Under the pieces are notes generated by a model, which was given only the letters and a program-made list of their open reading frames with translations, had not been told where the DNA came from and made no database searches. A program made the position numbers and the translations under genes. Of a stretch of 64,000 nucleotides of DNA, positions 17,912 through 25,735 are shown in pieces; position 1 is the stretch's first letter, and every line of letters starts with the position of its first letter. Source of the stretch: Jannaschia seohaensis (lineage in GTDB: Bacteria > Pseudomonadota > Alphaproteobacteria > Rhodobacterales > Rhodobacteraceae); contig NZ_UETC01000015.1 of the NCBI RefSeq assembly GCF_900116765.1, positions 47,488 through 111,487 on the forward strand, read 5' to 3'.

Positions 17912-18742
17912 ATGGCCGCGCTGCCGGACCAGGAGGAGGCGCCGCAGGGCCAGCTGCGCAGCACCGGCCGCCAGCTGCCTTTTTCCGGGCCGCGCACGGT
18001 CATGGCGCTGATCCTGCGCGAGATGTCGTCGAGCTATGGCCGCTCGCCCGGCGGCTATGCCTGGATGATCCTGGAGCCGGTGCTGGGCATCATGGTCCTG
18101 GCCTCCTTCTTCGCGCTGGTCGGCATCCGCACGCCGCCGCTGGGCACCAGCTTCGCGATGTTCATGGCCACGGGGCTCCTGCCCTTCGGGTTCTATGGCG
18201 ATCTCAGCAACAAGACGGCCTCGGCGATCAACTACTCCAAGTCGCTCCTGTCCTATCCGCGGGTCACCTATATGGACGCGATCCTGGCGCGGGCGCTGCT
18301 GGCGGTGCTGACGCAACTGCTGGTGGGGGCGTTGATCCTGACGGCGCTCAGGCTGCTCTTCGAGACGCGGACGATCGTGGTGATCGACCGCATCCTGCTG
18401 TCCTATGCGATGGCGGCGGCGCTCGGGGTCGGGGTGGGGCTGTTCAACTGCTTCCTGATCACCCAGTTCCCGCTCTGGGGGCGGGCCTGGAACATCATCA
18501 ACCGGCCGCTCTTCTTCGTGTCGGGGATCATCCTCATCACGGAGCAGCTGCCCCCGCCCTGGAACGAATACTTCCTGTGGAACCCGCTGGTCCATGTCAC
18601 CGCCGAGATGCGGGGCGGCTTTTATGTGGGCTACGAGGCGGCCTATGTCGATCCGGGCTATGTGTTCACCATCGCGCTGGTGCTGGGGCTGACCGGGCTC
18701 GTCTTCCTTAAGCGCTACCACCGCGACCTGCTGGAGCTCTGA
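17912..18742 (+). CDS. kpsM: KpsM-like polysaccharide ABC-transporter permease
   Basis: A 276-residue integral membrane protein with about six hydrophobic segments, starting near MILEPVLGIMVLASFFALVG and ending near VFTIALVLGLTGLVFL. The amphipathic stretch before the first segment (TVMALILREMSSSYGRSPGG) and the PLFFVSGIILITEQLPPPW block are hallmarks of ABC-2 polysaccharide permeases of the KpsM group. It would form the inner-membrane channel with the KpsT-like fusion ATPase (9958-11601). It lies four bases after ugd. Unlike the usual kpsMT pair, it is separated from the ATPase gene by the RTX gene and ugd. Confidence 0.88.
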   Translation: MAALPDQEEAPQGQLRSTGRQLPFSGPRTVMALILREMSSSYGRSPGGYAWMILEPVLGIMVLASFFALVGIRTPPLGTSFAMFMATGLLPFGFYGDLSNKTASAINYSKSLLSYPRVTYMDAILARALLAVLTQLLVGALILTALRLLFETRTIVVIDRILLSYAMAAALGVGVGLFNCFLITQFPLWGRAWNIINRPLFFVSGIILITEQLPPPWNEYFLWNPLVHVTAEMRGGFYVGYEAAYVDPGYVFTIALVLGLTGLVFLKRYHRDLLEL

Positions 18743-18761
18743 GAGGGTGAGCCGCGTCCCG

Positions 18762-18784
18762 GAGAGGCCCCTGTGGGGCTTCTC
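18762..18784. terminator. Strong hairpin after kpsM
   Basis: GAGAGGCCCC, loop TGT, GGGGCTTCTC forms a ten-pair stem with one G-T wobble, 20 bases after the kpsM stop. There is no T-run, so this is a stable hairpin of terminator or 3'-stabiliser type rather than a textbook intrinsic terminator. It lies between convergent genes. Confidence 0.6.
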
Positions 18785-18875
18785 AGCGGCGAACGGGCGG
18801 CACCCCAGGCCCCCGCGCGCGCCATCCCGGAAGCGTTTCGCGGAACGCCGTGGGTCAGGTCTTCTGCGGGACGCT

Positions 18876-19832
18876 TCAGCCGTTCCTGCCGCTACCGTTC
18901 AATTGCGCCGACAGGGACTTGGCCAAAACCCGAAGCTGCTCCTGCGAGAAGCAGAACCTGTCCCCGCCGGGACCCGCACCGTCGCCATACAGCTCCTCGT
19001 GGGGCGTCAAGACGATCCTGTCTTCCGCGTCGAGAGAGCGATTGATCTCGGAGACGAGGCCCTCGTACTTCGCGGCGATGCGGGCATGGCTGTCCCTGTC
19101 GATGAAGGGCACTTCCGACCGGATGTCGGGGCAGTGCTCCACCAGGACGTCTGAGACGAAGGGATAGGACTTTCCCTCGTAGAAGACGTTGAACTGCCGC
19201 TGCAGCTCGTACTCCGCCATCGTCAGCGACCGGTTCACGCGGGCCGAGGAGGCGGACGCCATCTTTTCCGGCAGGTCCCCGCGGCCGAGGGCGCTCCGGA
19301 GGAAATGGCCGTTCAGGTCCGTCTTGACGCGGTCGTAATTGAACACCCTCAGGCGGAACTCGCCCTTCGAGGACGCGGCGATCCATCTCAGCAGGATGTC
19401 GAACACCCTGTACTTCTTCTCCAGGAAGTCTTCGTAGAACATGGTCCCGCCGCCACGCTTGATGTTCTGCCCCCAGGCGGAGAAGCTGTGTTCGAAGAAG
19501 TTTCTCGTATAGCAGACGAACACGACGTCGTATCCAAGGGATTCCGCCTTCTCAAGGATCCTCCTGCGGCCGTCCTGCCCGAGCCTGAAGAACAGGCTCT
19601 CACCGGAGAACACGACGTCGTCCCCGTCGAAGCGCACGCCGTCGAGATCGTTCAGCAGAAGGGCGCCGTTTCCGCTGGTGATCCCGCCGCGCGCGGCATG
19701 CTCCATCGACTTGTGAAAGGGATACTGCACGCCGTTCTCGCCCAGGACAGTGCGATTGGCCGCCAGCATGCTCTGGATCGCGGAGGTGCCGGTCTTTCCG
19801 TGCCCGATATGGACGAACAGGTTCTTCTTCAC
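18876..19832 (-). CDS. Sulfotransferase-like protein
   Basis: A 318-residue protein if started at the GTG at 19832, where the sequence reads (V)KKNLFVHIGHGKTGTSAIQS. HIGHGKTGTSAIQ is a good PAPS phosphosulfate loop with the expected lysine. FVCYTRNFFEHSFSAW is the likely 3'-phosphate segment with its Arg and Ser. Another in-frame start lies 49 codons upstream, but the extra residues look like noncoding translation. The gene seems poorer in GC-ending codons than its neighbours, which could mean recent acquisition; this was judged by eye. It converges with kpsM and probably sulfates the same exported glycan. Confidence 0.78.
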   Translation of the reverse strand: MKKNLFVHIGHGKTGTSAIQSMLAANRTVLGENGVQYPFHKSMEHAARGGITSGNGALLLNDLDGVRFDGDDVVFSGESLFFRLGQDGRRRILEKAESLGYDVVFVCYTRNFFEHSFSAWGQNIKRGGGTMFYEDFLEKKYRVFDILLRWIAASSKGEFRLRVFNYDRVKTDLNGHFLRSALGRGDLPEKMASASSARVNRSLTMAEYELQRQFNVFYEGKSYPFVSDVLVEHCPDIRSEVPFIDRDSHARIAAKYEGLVSEINRSLDAEDRIVLTPHEELYGDGAGPGGDRFCFSQEQLRVLAKSLSAQLNGSGRNG

Positions 19833-20038
19833 GTGCAGGGCCCTCGGACGGTGCGGCGCTCCCCTCCGAGAGGGACGGGCCCATCGTAGGATGGCGGATC
19901 TCCGCGTTGGATCGAATGCGCCCCATCCATGAACGAAGACGGACCGGTTTGACAGGGCCGTTCCGACATCTTCCGGCATTTCGCGGGCCTCGCGCCGGCC
20001 GGGCGGCCCGGCCGGCGCGTCCCCCGAAGGGCGCCGCC

Positions 20039-20845
20039 TCAGAACCGCGCCGCGCCCTGGGGCGTCAGTCGCCAGACCCCGTCCTCCAGATCATGCGCCT
20101 GCATGAAGCGCGCGATCGAGCCGAAGGTGGCCGTGGCCACCTCGCCGCGGTGATCCGCCGTCGTCAGCGCCCCCGAGGCCAAGGGCGCCAAGAGCCGCTT
20201 GGCGCCCCCCAGCCGAACCGGCTGCGGCGTGAAATGGGCCGCCACATTGGCGCGGATGCGGGCCGGGTCGTCCGTGTCGTAGAGCGCCGCCATCAGCACG
20301 TGCAGCGTGTGCTCGGTGCAGTTCTGGAACCGCGCGTCCGAGGGGTTGGCCAGCACCGCGTAGCGCGGATTATGCAGCCCGGCATAGGCGGGCCCCGCGA
20401 TGGTGCGCAGGAGCCGCTCCTGGAGGCGCGGATCGGGCACGATCACCCCGACGTCCAGCCGGTGGGCCCCCGCCAGGAAGTCGGCCGGGCTGTCCTGCAC
20501 CAGATCGCTCACCGTCAGCTCGTCCGCGCGCTGATAGAGGTTGTAGACGCGATAGCCGCGCCCCTCGCCCCCGTCGGCGGTGGTGATCGCGGAATAGACC
20601 CAGAAGGCGACATGGGTATAGCGGATGCCCTCGGGCAGCTGGGACGGGTCGCGCCCGGTGCGGGCGACGATAGCGACCCGCGCGCCGCGGGCGGCCAGGT
20701 CGTGCTGCACCTGGTCGGCGAAGGCGGCGACCTGGGCCGCCGGCAGGACGGGAGCGCCCGCCTCGCTGCTGCCCGCGCGGGCGGGAAGAAGGGCCGCGGC
20801 GATGAGGGCCAGGGCCATGAGAAGAGTGGCGACGAGACGGGCCAT
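20039..20845 (-). CDS. Exported DUF2145-family protein
   Basis: A 268-residue protein with a signal peptide (LVATLLMALALIAAALLPARA). ARTGRDPSQLPEGIRYTHV and AFWVYSAITTADG followed by GYRVYNLYQ are the hallmark blocks of DUF2145. Members are periplasmic and of unknown function; NCTEH looks like a possible active-site or metal-site motif, which is inference. It follows a small exported-protein gene after 24 bases on the same strand, and the two probably form an operon controlled from the palindromes at 21204-21281. Nothing links it directly to polysaccharide synthesis. Confidence 0.82.
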   Translation of the reverse strand: MARLVATLLMALALIAAALLPARAGSSEAGAPVLPAAQVAAFADQVQHDLAARGARVAIVARTGRDPSQLPEGIRYTHVAFWVYSAITTADGGEGRGYRVYNLYQRADELTVSDLVQDSPADFLAGAHRLDVGVIVPDPRLQERLLRTIAGPAYAGLHNPRYAVLANPSDARFQNCTEHTLHVLMAALYDTDDPARIRANVAAHFTPQPVRLGGAKRLLAPLASGALTTADHRGEVATATFGSIARFMQAHDLEDGVWRLTPQGAARF

Positions 20846-20869
20846 ATCCGTGTCTCCTTTGCGCGGGGA

Positions 20870-21187
20870 TCAGTCGAGCCGCGGGGCCGGATCGGCCAGC
20901 GGCAGGCGGACGGGGCGCGTCGTCGTCACATAAAGCGCCGAGCCGGTGTCGATCACGCTCTCCCCCGCCGATTGCAGGGCCGAGCCCGTGACCGCCAGCG
21001 CGCCGCCGCTCACGATCAGCGGCACCGAGACCACGGCCGCGCCCCCGGTGGCCAGCGCGGCAGAGCCGTGGCTGGCGGCGGCGGCGCTATGCTCGGAGGC
21101 ATGGGCCGAATGGCGGCCGCTCTCTCCGGCTAAGGCGGGGGCGGCGGCGAGGGCGCCCATCAGGGCGAGGATGGCAGTGCGGGGCAT
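20870..21187 (-). CDS. Small exported protein of unknown function, partner of the DUF2145 gene
   Basis: A 105-residue protein starting at the ATG at 21187 with a signal peptide (MPRTAILALMGALAAAPALA). The middle is rich in His, Ser and Ala (HSAHASEHSAAAASHGSAAL), followed by a hydrophobic glycine/valine-rich stretch (AAVVSVPLIVSGGALAVTGS). I do not recognise a family. Small proteins of this kind are often found next to DUF2145 genes, so a shared envelope role is likely. GGACGCCGCC precedes the start. Confidence 0.65.
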   Translation of the reverse strand: MPRTAILALMGALAAAPALAGESGRHSAHASEHSAAAASHGSAALATGGAAVVSVPLIVSGGALAVTGSALQSAGESVIDTGSALYVTTTRPVRLPLADPAPRLD

Positions 21188-21203
21188 GGCGGCGTCCTTT
21201 ATG

Positions 21204-21281
21204 TGAACGTTGTTCAACTTCCATGACCCAGAGCTATCCAGCCGCTCGCGCCCGGTCAATCAAAATTTTGAACACTGTTCA
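21204..21281. promoter_or_regulatory. Two palindromic operator candidates, TGAAC-N3-GTTCA
   Basis: TGAACGTTGTTCA (21204-21216) and TGAACACTGTTCA (21269-21281) share perfect five-base arms and are 65 bases apart centre to centre. The inner one lies 17 bases upstream of the small exported-protein gene. On the minus strand TTGACC and TAGCTC, about 17 bases apart, lie between them and could be a promoter. The pattern suits a TetR- or LysR-type dimer. No regulator gene is adjacent. Confidence 0.55.
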
Positions 21282-21344
21282 TATCACGACGAATGACGTT
21301 GCGTCAGACGCGACGCGCCCGTCCGGATGCGCGGGTATCGGAGG

Positions 21345-21412
21345 GGGAAGGGGGGCCAGCCCCCCGCGCGCAAGCGCGCGTCCCCCCGGGATATTTGAGC
21401 AGGGAAGAAAGA
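21345..21412. repeat. Intergenic repeat unit with GC hairpin
   Basis: GGGGGCCAGCCCCC and GCGCGCAAGCGCGC hairpins are followed by CCCCCCGGGATATTTGAGCAG and GGAAGAAAG (unit from about 21389 to 21411). It is the same unit as at 1727-1748, in the same orientation. It lies just downstream of the stop of the gene at 21462-22976. Confidence 0.65.
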
Positions 21413-21461
21413 GGCGGGACGCCCCCGCACCGCCGGTGTCACCGGCGGCGCGGGCCGGTCC

Positions 21462-22976
21462 TCAGGGCTCCAGCCAGCGCTGGAAGCGGCCATCCGCGAT
21501 CAGCCGGGGCATGACCTGATGGGCGTTGAAGCCCGCCTGCGGGTGCAGCGTCACGCCCTCCATCCCTTCCAGATCCTCGGCATGGCCGCGATCGGTGTCC
21601 CGGTCCTCGCCGTAATAGAGCTCGATCGGCGCGCGGGACGGGATCTGCGGCAGGATGGTGCGCAGGTCCAGATCCTCGGGCGGGAAGGTCCGGCGCAGCT
21701 TGCCGATCAGCGCGCGGGCGCGGGAGTCGGGGCCGGTCAGGAAGCGCTCGATGGAGGAGGGAATGCCGAAGCCGTAGATCTCGGCCGCGCCCAGTTCCCG
21801 CCCGTAGCGCAGCGCGCTGAACCCGCCCGAGGACTGGCCCACCACGATCAGCCGCTCGGTCTTGAGCGCGACCAGCTCGTGGCGCAGCGCCTCGATGGTG
21901 CCTTCGCGGTCGGGCGCGAGCGAGCCCACCCCGCCAATGAACAGCCGGTAGGAATGATCCCGCAGGAACAGGCTGGCCGCGCCGGTCGCCGCACAGAAGG
22001 CATCGACGAAGCGGATCGGATAGCCCAGCTGATGCGCGAGGTCGGTAAGGCCCAGCAGCGTCACGCCGGTCTGGGAGGGCTGCGAGCGCACCACCTCGGA
22101 GCCATCATCCTCGATCAGCGGGCGCAGACGGGCCTCCGGCCCGGGCACCTTGGCGATGACCGCCGAGGCCAGTTCCTTGCGGACAGAGGCGTGGCGGCCG
22201 ACATTGGTCTCTTCGACCTCCTGCGCCAGCGCCGCAGCCTCCTCGAGGCGGCCCTCCAGGGCCAGCGCATAGGCCTGCAACTCCTTGCTGCCGCGCGCGC
22301 CCTCGCCGGAGAGGGTCAGATCCCCGCCCCGCCCGGCACTGCCCAAGGCGCTCGGCCAGCGCTTCCCGATGGCCTCGGTCAGAGCCAGCCGGTCCTCCAC
22401 CTCCATCCCCGCCAGGGTCATCTTGAGCGCAGGGTAGCTCGGATCCTTGGTCGGGCTCGCCAGCGCCTCGCGGATCGCCTCTGCCGCCCGTTCCGGCCGG
22501 TCGGAGCGCAGCACCGAAACATAGATCAGCCGATGCGCCAGCGCCGAGGCGGGGTCCAGCGCGGCGGCCCGGCGGGCCACCGGCTCCGCCTCGTCGAAGC
22601 GGCGCATCCGGACCAGCAGGCGGGCATGGCGCAGCACCGCCGCGGGCCGCGCGATCTGCGGCGCCAGCCAGTCGAGCAGCGCCAGTTCATGCTCGACCGG
22701 CAGGCGGGTGCCTTCCATCTCGCGGTAGAGCGCGTCAATCGCATCGGCCGGGATCCCGGCCTCGCCCGCGCGCAGCAGGCAGCGCAAGGCCGGGCCGGGC
22801 GCCTCCTTCTGGATCATCGCCCGGGCCCGGAGCAGCAGCGTCTCTGCCGCGTCCTGCCCGCCCGGGGCATCCCCCTCGGGCAGAGCGTCGAGCAGGGTGA
22901 TGGCGCCCGCGCCATCTCCGGCCTCCAGCAGGCGCTGTGCCTCTTCCAGGGCGTCGCTCAGATCGATCCGGTCCAT
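21462..22976 (-). CDS. TPR-like protein with C-terminal alpha/beta-hydrolase domain
   Basis: A 504-residue protein from the ATG at 22976 (MDRIDLSDALEEAQRLLEAG). The first 300 residues are helical repeats with TPR-like spacing (HARLLVRMRRFDEAEPVARR). The C-terminal 200 residues carry VVGQSSGGFSALRYG, a nucleophile elbow with Ser in G-x-S-x-G form, and a late His (GFNAHQVMPRL) that could complete a triad. There is no signal peptide. In this setting it could be a glycan de-acylase or a bifunctional scaffold, but this is a guess. The longer open frame upstream reads through noncoding sequence. Confidence 0.7.
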   Translation of the reverse strand: MDRIDLSDALEEAQRLLEAGDGAGAITLLDALPEGDAPGGQDAAETLLLRARAMIQKEAPGPALRCLLRAGEAGIPADAIDALYREMEGTRLPVEHELALLDWLAPQIARPAAVLRHARLLVRMRRFDEAEPVARRAAALDPASALAHRLIYVSVLRSDRPERAAEAIREALASPTKDPSYPALKMTLAGMEVEDRLALTEAIGKRWPSALGSAGRGGDLTLSGEGARGSKELQAYALALEGRLEEAAALAQEVEETNVGRHASVRKELASAVIAKVPGPEARLRPLIEDDGSEVVRSQPSQTGVTLLGLTDLAHQLGYPIRFVDAFCAATGAASLFLRDHSYRLFIGGVGSLAPDREGTIEALRHELVALKTERLIVVGQSSGGFSALRYGRELGAAEIYGFGIPSSIERFLTGPDSRARALIGKLRRTFPPEDLDLRTILPQIPSRAPIELYYGEDRDTDRGHAEDLEGMEGVTLHPQAGFNAHQVMPRLIADGRFQRWLEP

Positions 22977-23114
22977 GGAATCCCTCGTCCTTCGTGTCGG
23001 GGGTGTATAGGGCAGGGCCGGGGCGGGTTCCACTGTGCGGAGACCTGCGGAACTCTGGCACGCCACCCGAGTCTCAGGCTGGTCGCGGGCGCCCTTTCCC
23101 GAGTCCTACCCACC

Positions 23115-23130
23115 GTTTCGCATGCGAAAC
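23115..23130. promoter_or_regulatory. Candidate parS palindrome 1
   Basis: GTTTCGCATGCGAAAC, a perfect 16-base palindrome. It has the same arms as sites at 25660, 26086 and 34442. Three of the four lie within 5 kb of parAB. The arms resemble chromosomal parS (GTTTC...GAAAC), so it is a probable ParB binding site of this replicon. Confidence 0.65.
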
Positions 23131-23147
23131 GCCCGACCTCCGGCGGA

Positions 23148-23301
23148 ATCGCCCGGCCGCGCCGTGCGCCTCCGGCGGGGATATTTGTGCAGGGAAGAAA
23201 GGCCGGCCCGTCTTCTTCCCTGTCTAAATATCCCGGGGGGAGTCGCCCCCCCGGGCGACGGGGGGCAGAGCCCCCCTTGGCGCGACGCCGGCAGGCGGCG
23301 C
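23148..23301 (+). repeat. Long direct repeat, left copy (flanks the rep-par segment)
   Basis: A roughly 154-base block nearly identical, in the same orientation, to 29541-29705. It contains CGCCTCCGGCGGGGATATTTG, then an inverted TTCTTCCCTGTCTAAATATCC, then GGGGGGAGTCGCCCCCCC hairpin material and GACGCCGGCAGGCGGCGC. Each copy is a composite of two facing copies of the short TATTT unit. It lies between the TPR/hydrolase gene and the 3' end of the RTX metalloprotease gene. Confidence 0.8.
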
Positions 23302-23302
23302 C

Positions 23303-25579
23303 TCAGAACAGCAGCAGATCCTCCGCGTCGATCCGGCCGCCGCCCTCGATGGTGACCAGGAGTTGGGGCGCCTCCGCCCTGCGCCCGTCGAGATCGACCG
23401 ACAGCGCGCCGCTCGCCCCGTCATAGAGCGCCCGCCCGTTCTCCACCGCGGCTCGGATCTGGTCCTGGGTGACGTCGCGCACCTCTACCCGGCCCGTGCC
23501 CAGCCCGAAGAGCCGGTCGTCGAGCGCGATGCGGTCGCCCGCCTCCAGATCGGTGATCCGCGCGGCGGGACCGGACAGCTCCGCTTCGAGGAAGGCGAAG
23601 ACATCCGCCCCCTCCCCGCCCGTAAGCACGTCGCCGCCGCCACCGCCGATCAGCACATTGGCGCCGTCATTGCCGGTGATCTCGGTCGCGATGCCGTTGC
23701 CGGTGACCCGGACATTGGTGGCGCCGGTCAGGGTCACGACCTCGATCTCGGCCCCGCGCAGCACGACCGGCCCCTCCGAGATCAGGCTGTCGCGCCCCTC
23801 CCCCGCCAACTCGATCACGCTGTCGGCGCTGTCGGCGAGATAGAGGTCGTCGCCGGTCCCGCCCTCCAGCAGGTCGGCCCCTGCCCCGCCTTCCAGCGTG
23901 TCGTCCCGGCTGCCCCCCAGCAGCGTGTCGTCACCGGCCGCGCCCACCAGCCGGTCCGCCCCGCCCTGCCCGTCGAGCAGATTGGCCAAATCGTTGCCAA
24001 CCAGCCGATCCCCGCCGCCCGCGCCCCGCGCGTCCTCGATCGAGATCAGCACGTCGGCGTCGCCGCCCATGCTCTGGACCCGCCCCCGTTCCAGATCGAC
24101 CGAGACGCCGTCGAGATTGTCGGTCACCCACAGATCGGTGCCCGCCCCGCCATCGATCGTGTCGACATAGGTATCGGAGGCGTCGCTCCGGATCGTGTCG
24201 TCGCCCCCCAGACCGAAGATCACCTCGGCGGCGGCGTATGCCCCGGTCAGGTCGTCGGCGCTCTCGGTGCCCTCGACAACCGGGGCGGGGTCGAGCACCC
24301 GGATGTTGTCCAGGGTCAGCGGCGTGCCGTCCTGGCTATCGTGAAAGATGTCGATCTGCGTGCCGCTCTCGGGGAGGGTCAGCCGGGAGACGTTGCCGAA
24401 GGGCTTCTCGACCGCCGCCAGAGCGAATTGGTCGATGGCGAAGCCCGAGAACTCGATCTCCAGCCGCTCGGTCGCGAGGTCCATCCCGGTGATGCGGACG
24501 CTGCCGCCATAGTCGGACACCCGGTAGGTATCCGTGCCCTCCTGGCCGAAGAGCGTGTCGTCGCCCATCCCCGCCAGCAGCAGGTCGTCGCCTTCGCCCC
24601 CCTGAAGCTGGTCGTCACCGGGACCGCCGGCCAACGTGTCGGCGCCCGCGCCACCGATCAGCGTATCGTCGCCCGCGCCGCCGGCCAGGGCGTCGTCGCC
24701 GTCGCGCCCCTGCACCGTGTCCGCACCGCCCAAACCGTCAAGCGTGTCGTCCAGGATGGCGCCGAAGATCGTCTCCCCTGCCTCGGTGGCAAGCGGCGGG
24801 GTCTCTCCCTGCGTCTCGAACCCGGCGATTTCCCAGCCGATATCGGCCAGGATCGCGAGGTCGATCTCGGACGGGCTCAGCCGGTTGCCCCGGGTCAGGG
24901 AGGGGTCCATCAGCACCTGACTGTCGCCGAAGCCCTCGGCGACATGGCCCAGCCCAACCTGCAAGGGCACCGGCTCGCCGCCATTCACGCGCATGGCGTT
25001 GACGCCCATGAACTGGCCCTCGGTCTCTGTCCCGATGCCGCCCAGCTGGTCGAAGATCGCCGCCGTGCCGAAGCCCAGCACATGCCCGATCTCGTGCAGG
25101 GAGACGCTGACGAAATCGACCCGGGCCGGGTCGGCGGCCTCCAGATCGAAGGACCACTCCGCATTGGGGTCATAGGAGATGGTGCCGGCCCAGGGCTCGA
25201 AATCGGTGACCGGTCCCTGGCCGCGGAAATCGCCCGTGACCCGGGCCGAGAGCGCATCGCCCAGGCCGATCCCGCCATCGCCGACGCCGTCGAACCCGCC
25301 CACGGCGAGCGGCCCCCCCTGTGCCTCGGCGCCCACGAAGATCAGCAGGTCGTCGATCGGATCCTCGAGCACCACGCGCCGCTCGGTGCCCGCCGCCGAG
25401 GGGTCGTCGATACCAAAGGCGATGCCCGCGGGGATGTCCTCGAACTCGTCGAGCAGGACGCCCTCCCAGATCTCCACCGCCAGTTCCAACGCGGCCCGCG
25501 CCGCGGCGCCATCGGCGGTGGCCGGGTCGAAGAAGCCGCTGGAGTCGAAGCGGTAATCGATACGGATGTCGAAGGACAT
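23303..25579 (-). CDS. Secreted RTX zinc metalloprotease (leishmanolysin-like)
   Basis: A 758-residue protein starting at the ATG at 25579. LHEIGHVLGFG (161-171) gives the HExxH zinc site, and GLGHVAEGFGDSQVLMDP (209-226) supplies a distant third histidine (His212). GNRLSPSEIDLAILADIGW then matches the end of leishmanolysin-type catalytic domains, rather than the compact HExxHxxGxxH of serralysins. From about 285, GGAGDDTLIGGAGADTLAGG-type calcium-binding repeats occur in two blocks (about 285-350 and 540-600), and the end (AEDLLLF) looks like a type I secretion signal. No signal peptide is present. It could process matrix or surface proteins. The transporter must be encoded elsewhere. Confidence 0.85.
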   Translation of the reverse strand: MSFDIRIDYRFDSSGFFDPATADGAAARAALELAVEIWEGVLLDEFEDIPAGIAFGIDDPSAAGTERRVVLEDPIDDLLIFVGAEAQGGPLAVGGFDGVGDGGIGLGDALSARVTGDFRGQGPVTDFEPWAGTISYDPNAEWSFDLEAADPARVDFVSVSLHEIGHVLGFGTAAIFDQLGGIGTETEGQFMGVNAMRVNGGEPVPLQVGLGHVAEGFGDSQVLMDPSLTRGNRLSPSEIDLAILADIGWEIAGFETQGETPPLATEAGETIFGAILDDTLDGLGGADTVQGRDGDDALAGGAGDDTLIGGAGADTLAGGPGDDQLQGGEGDDLLLAGMGDDTLFGQEGTDTYRVSDYGGSVRITGMDLATERLEIEFSGFAIDQFALAAVEKPFGNVSRLTLPESGTQIDIFHDSQDGTPLTLDNIRVLDPAPVVEGTESADDLTGAYAAAEVIFGLGGDDTIRSDASDTYVDTIDGGAGTDLWVTDNLDGVSVDLERGRVQSMGGDADVLISIEDARGAGGGDRLVGNDLANLLDGQGGADRLVGAAGDDTLLGGSRDDTLEGGAGADLLEGGTGDDLYLADSADSVIELAGEGRDSLISEGPVVLRGAEIEVVTLTGATNVRVTGNGIATEITGNDGANVLIGGGGGDVLTGGEGADVFAFLEAELSGPAARITDLEAGDRIALDDRLFGLGTGRVEVRDVTQDQIRAAVENGRALYDGASGALSVDLDGRRAEAPQLLVTIEGGGRIDAEDLLLF

Positions 25580-25659
25580 GAGGGCCTCGGGACCAGTCGG
25601 ACAGCCGGGGCAGCTTCGGCATGCAGGCCGCGGAAGGCAAGGGACGGAGCGCCGCAACC

Positions 25660-25675
25660 GTTTCGCGTGCGAAAC
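25660..25675. promoter_or_regulatory. Candidate parS palindrome 2
   Basis: GTTTCGCGTGCGAAAC, seven-base arms identical to site 1 around a GT centre. It lies between the RTX metalloprotease start and the parB stop, the closest intergenic position to the partition genes. Confidence 0.7.
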
Positions 25676-25735
25676 GTCCGGCCGCCCCGGCGCGCGGGGC
25701 GGAATGCGTCTCTAACGCCCGAGTTAGACCCTATG

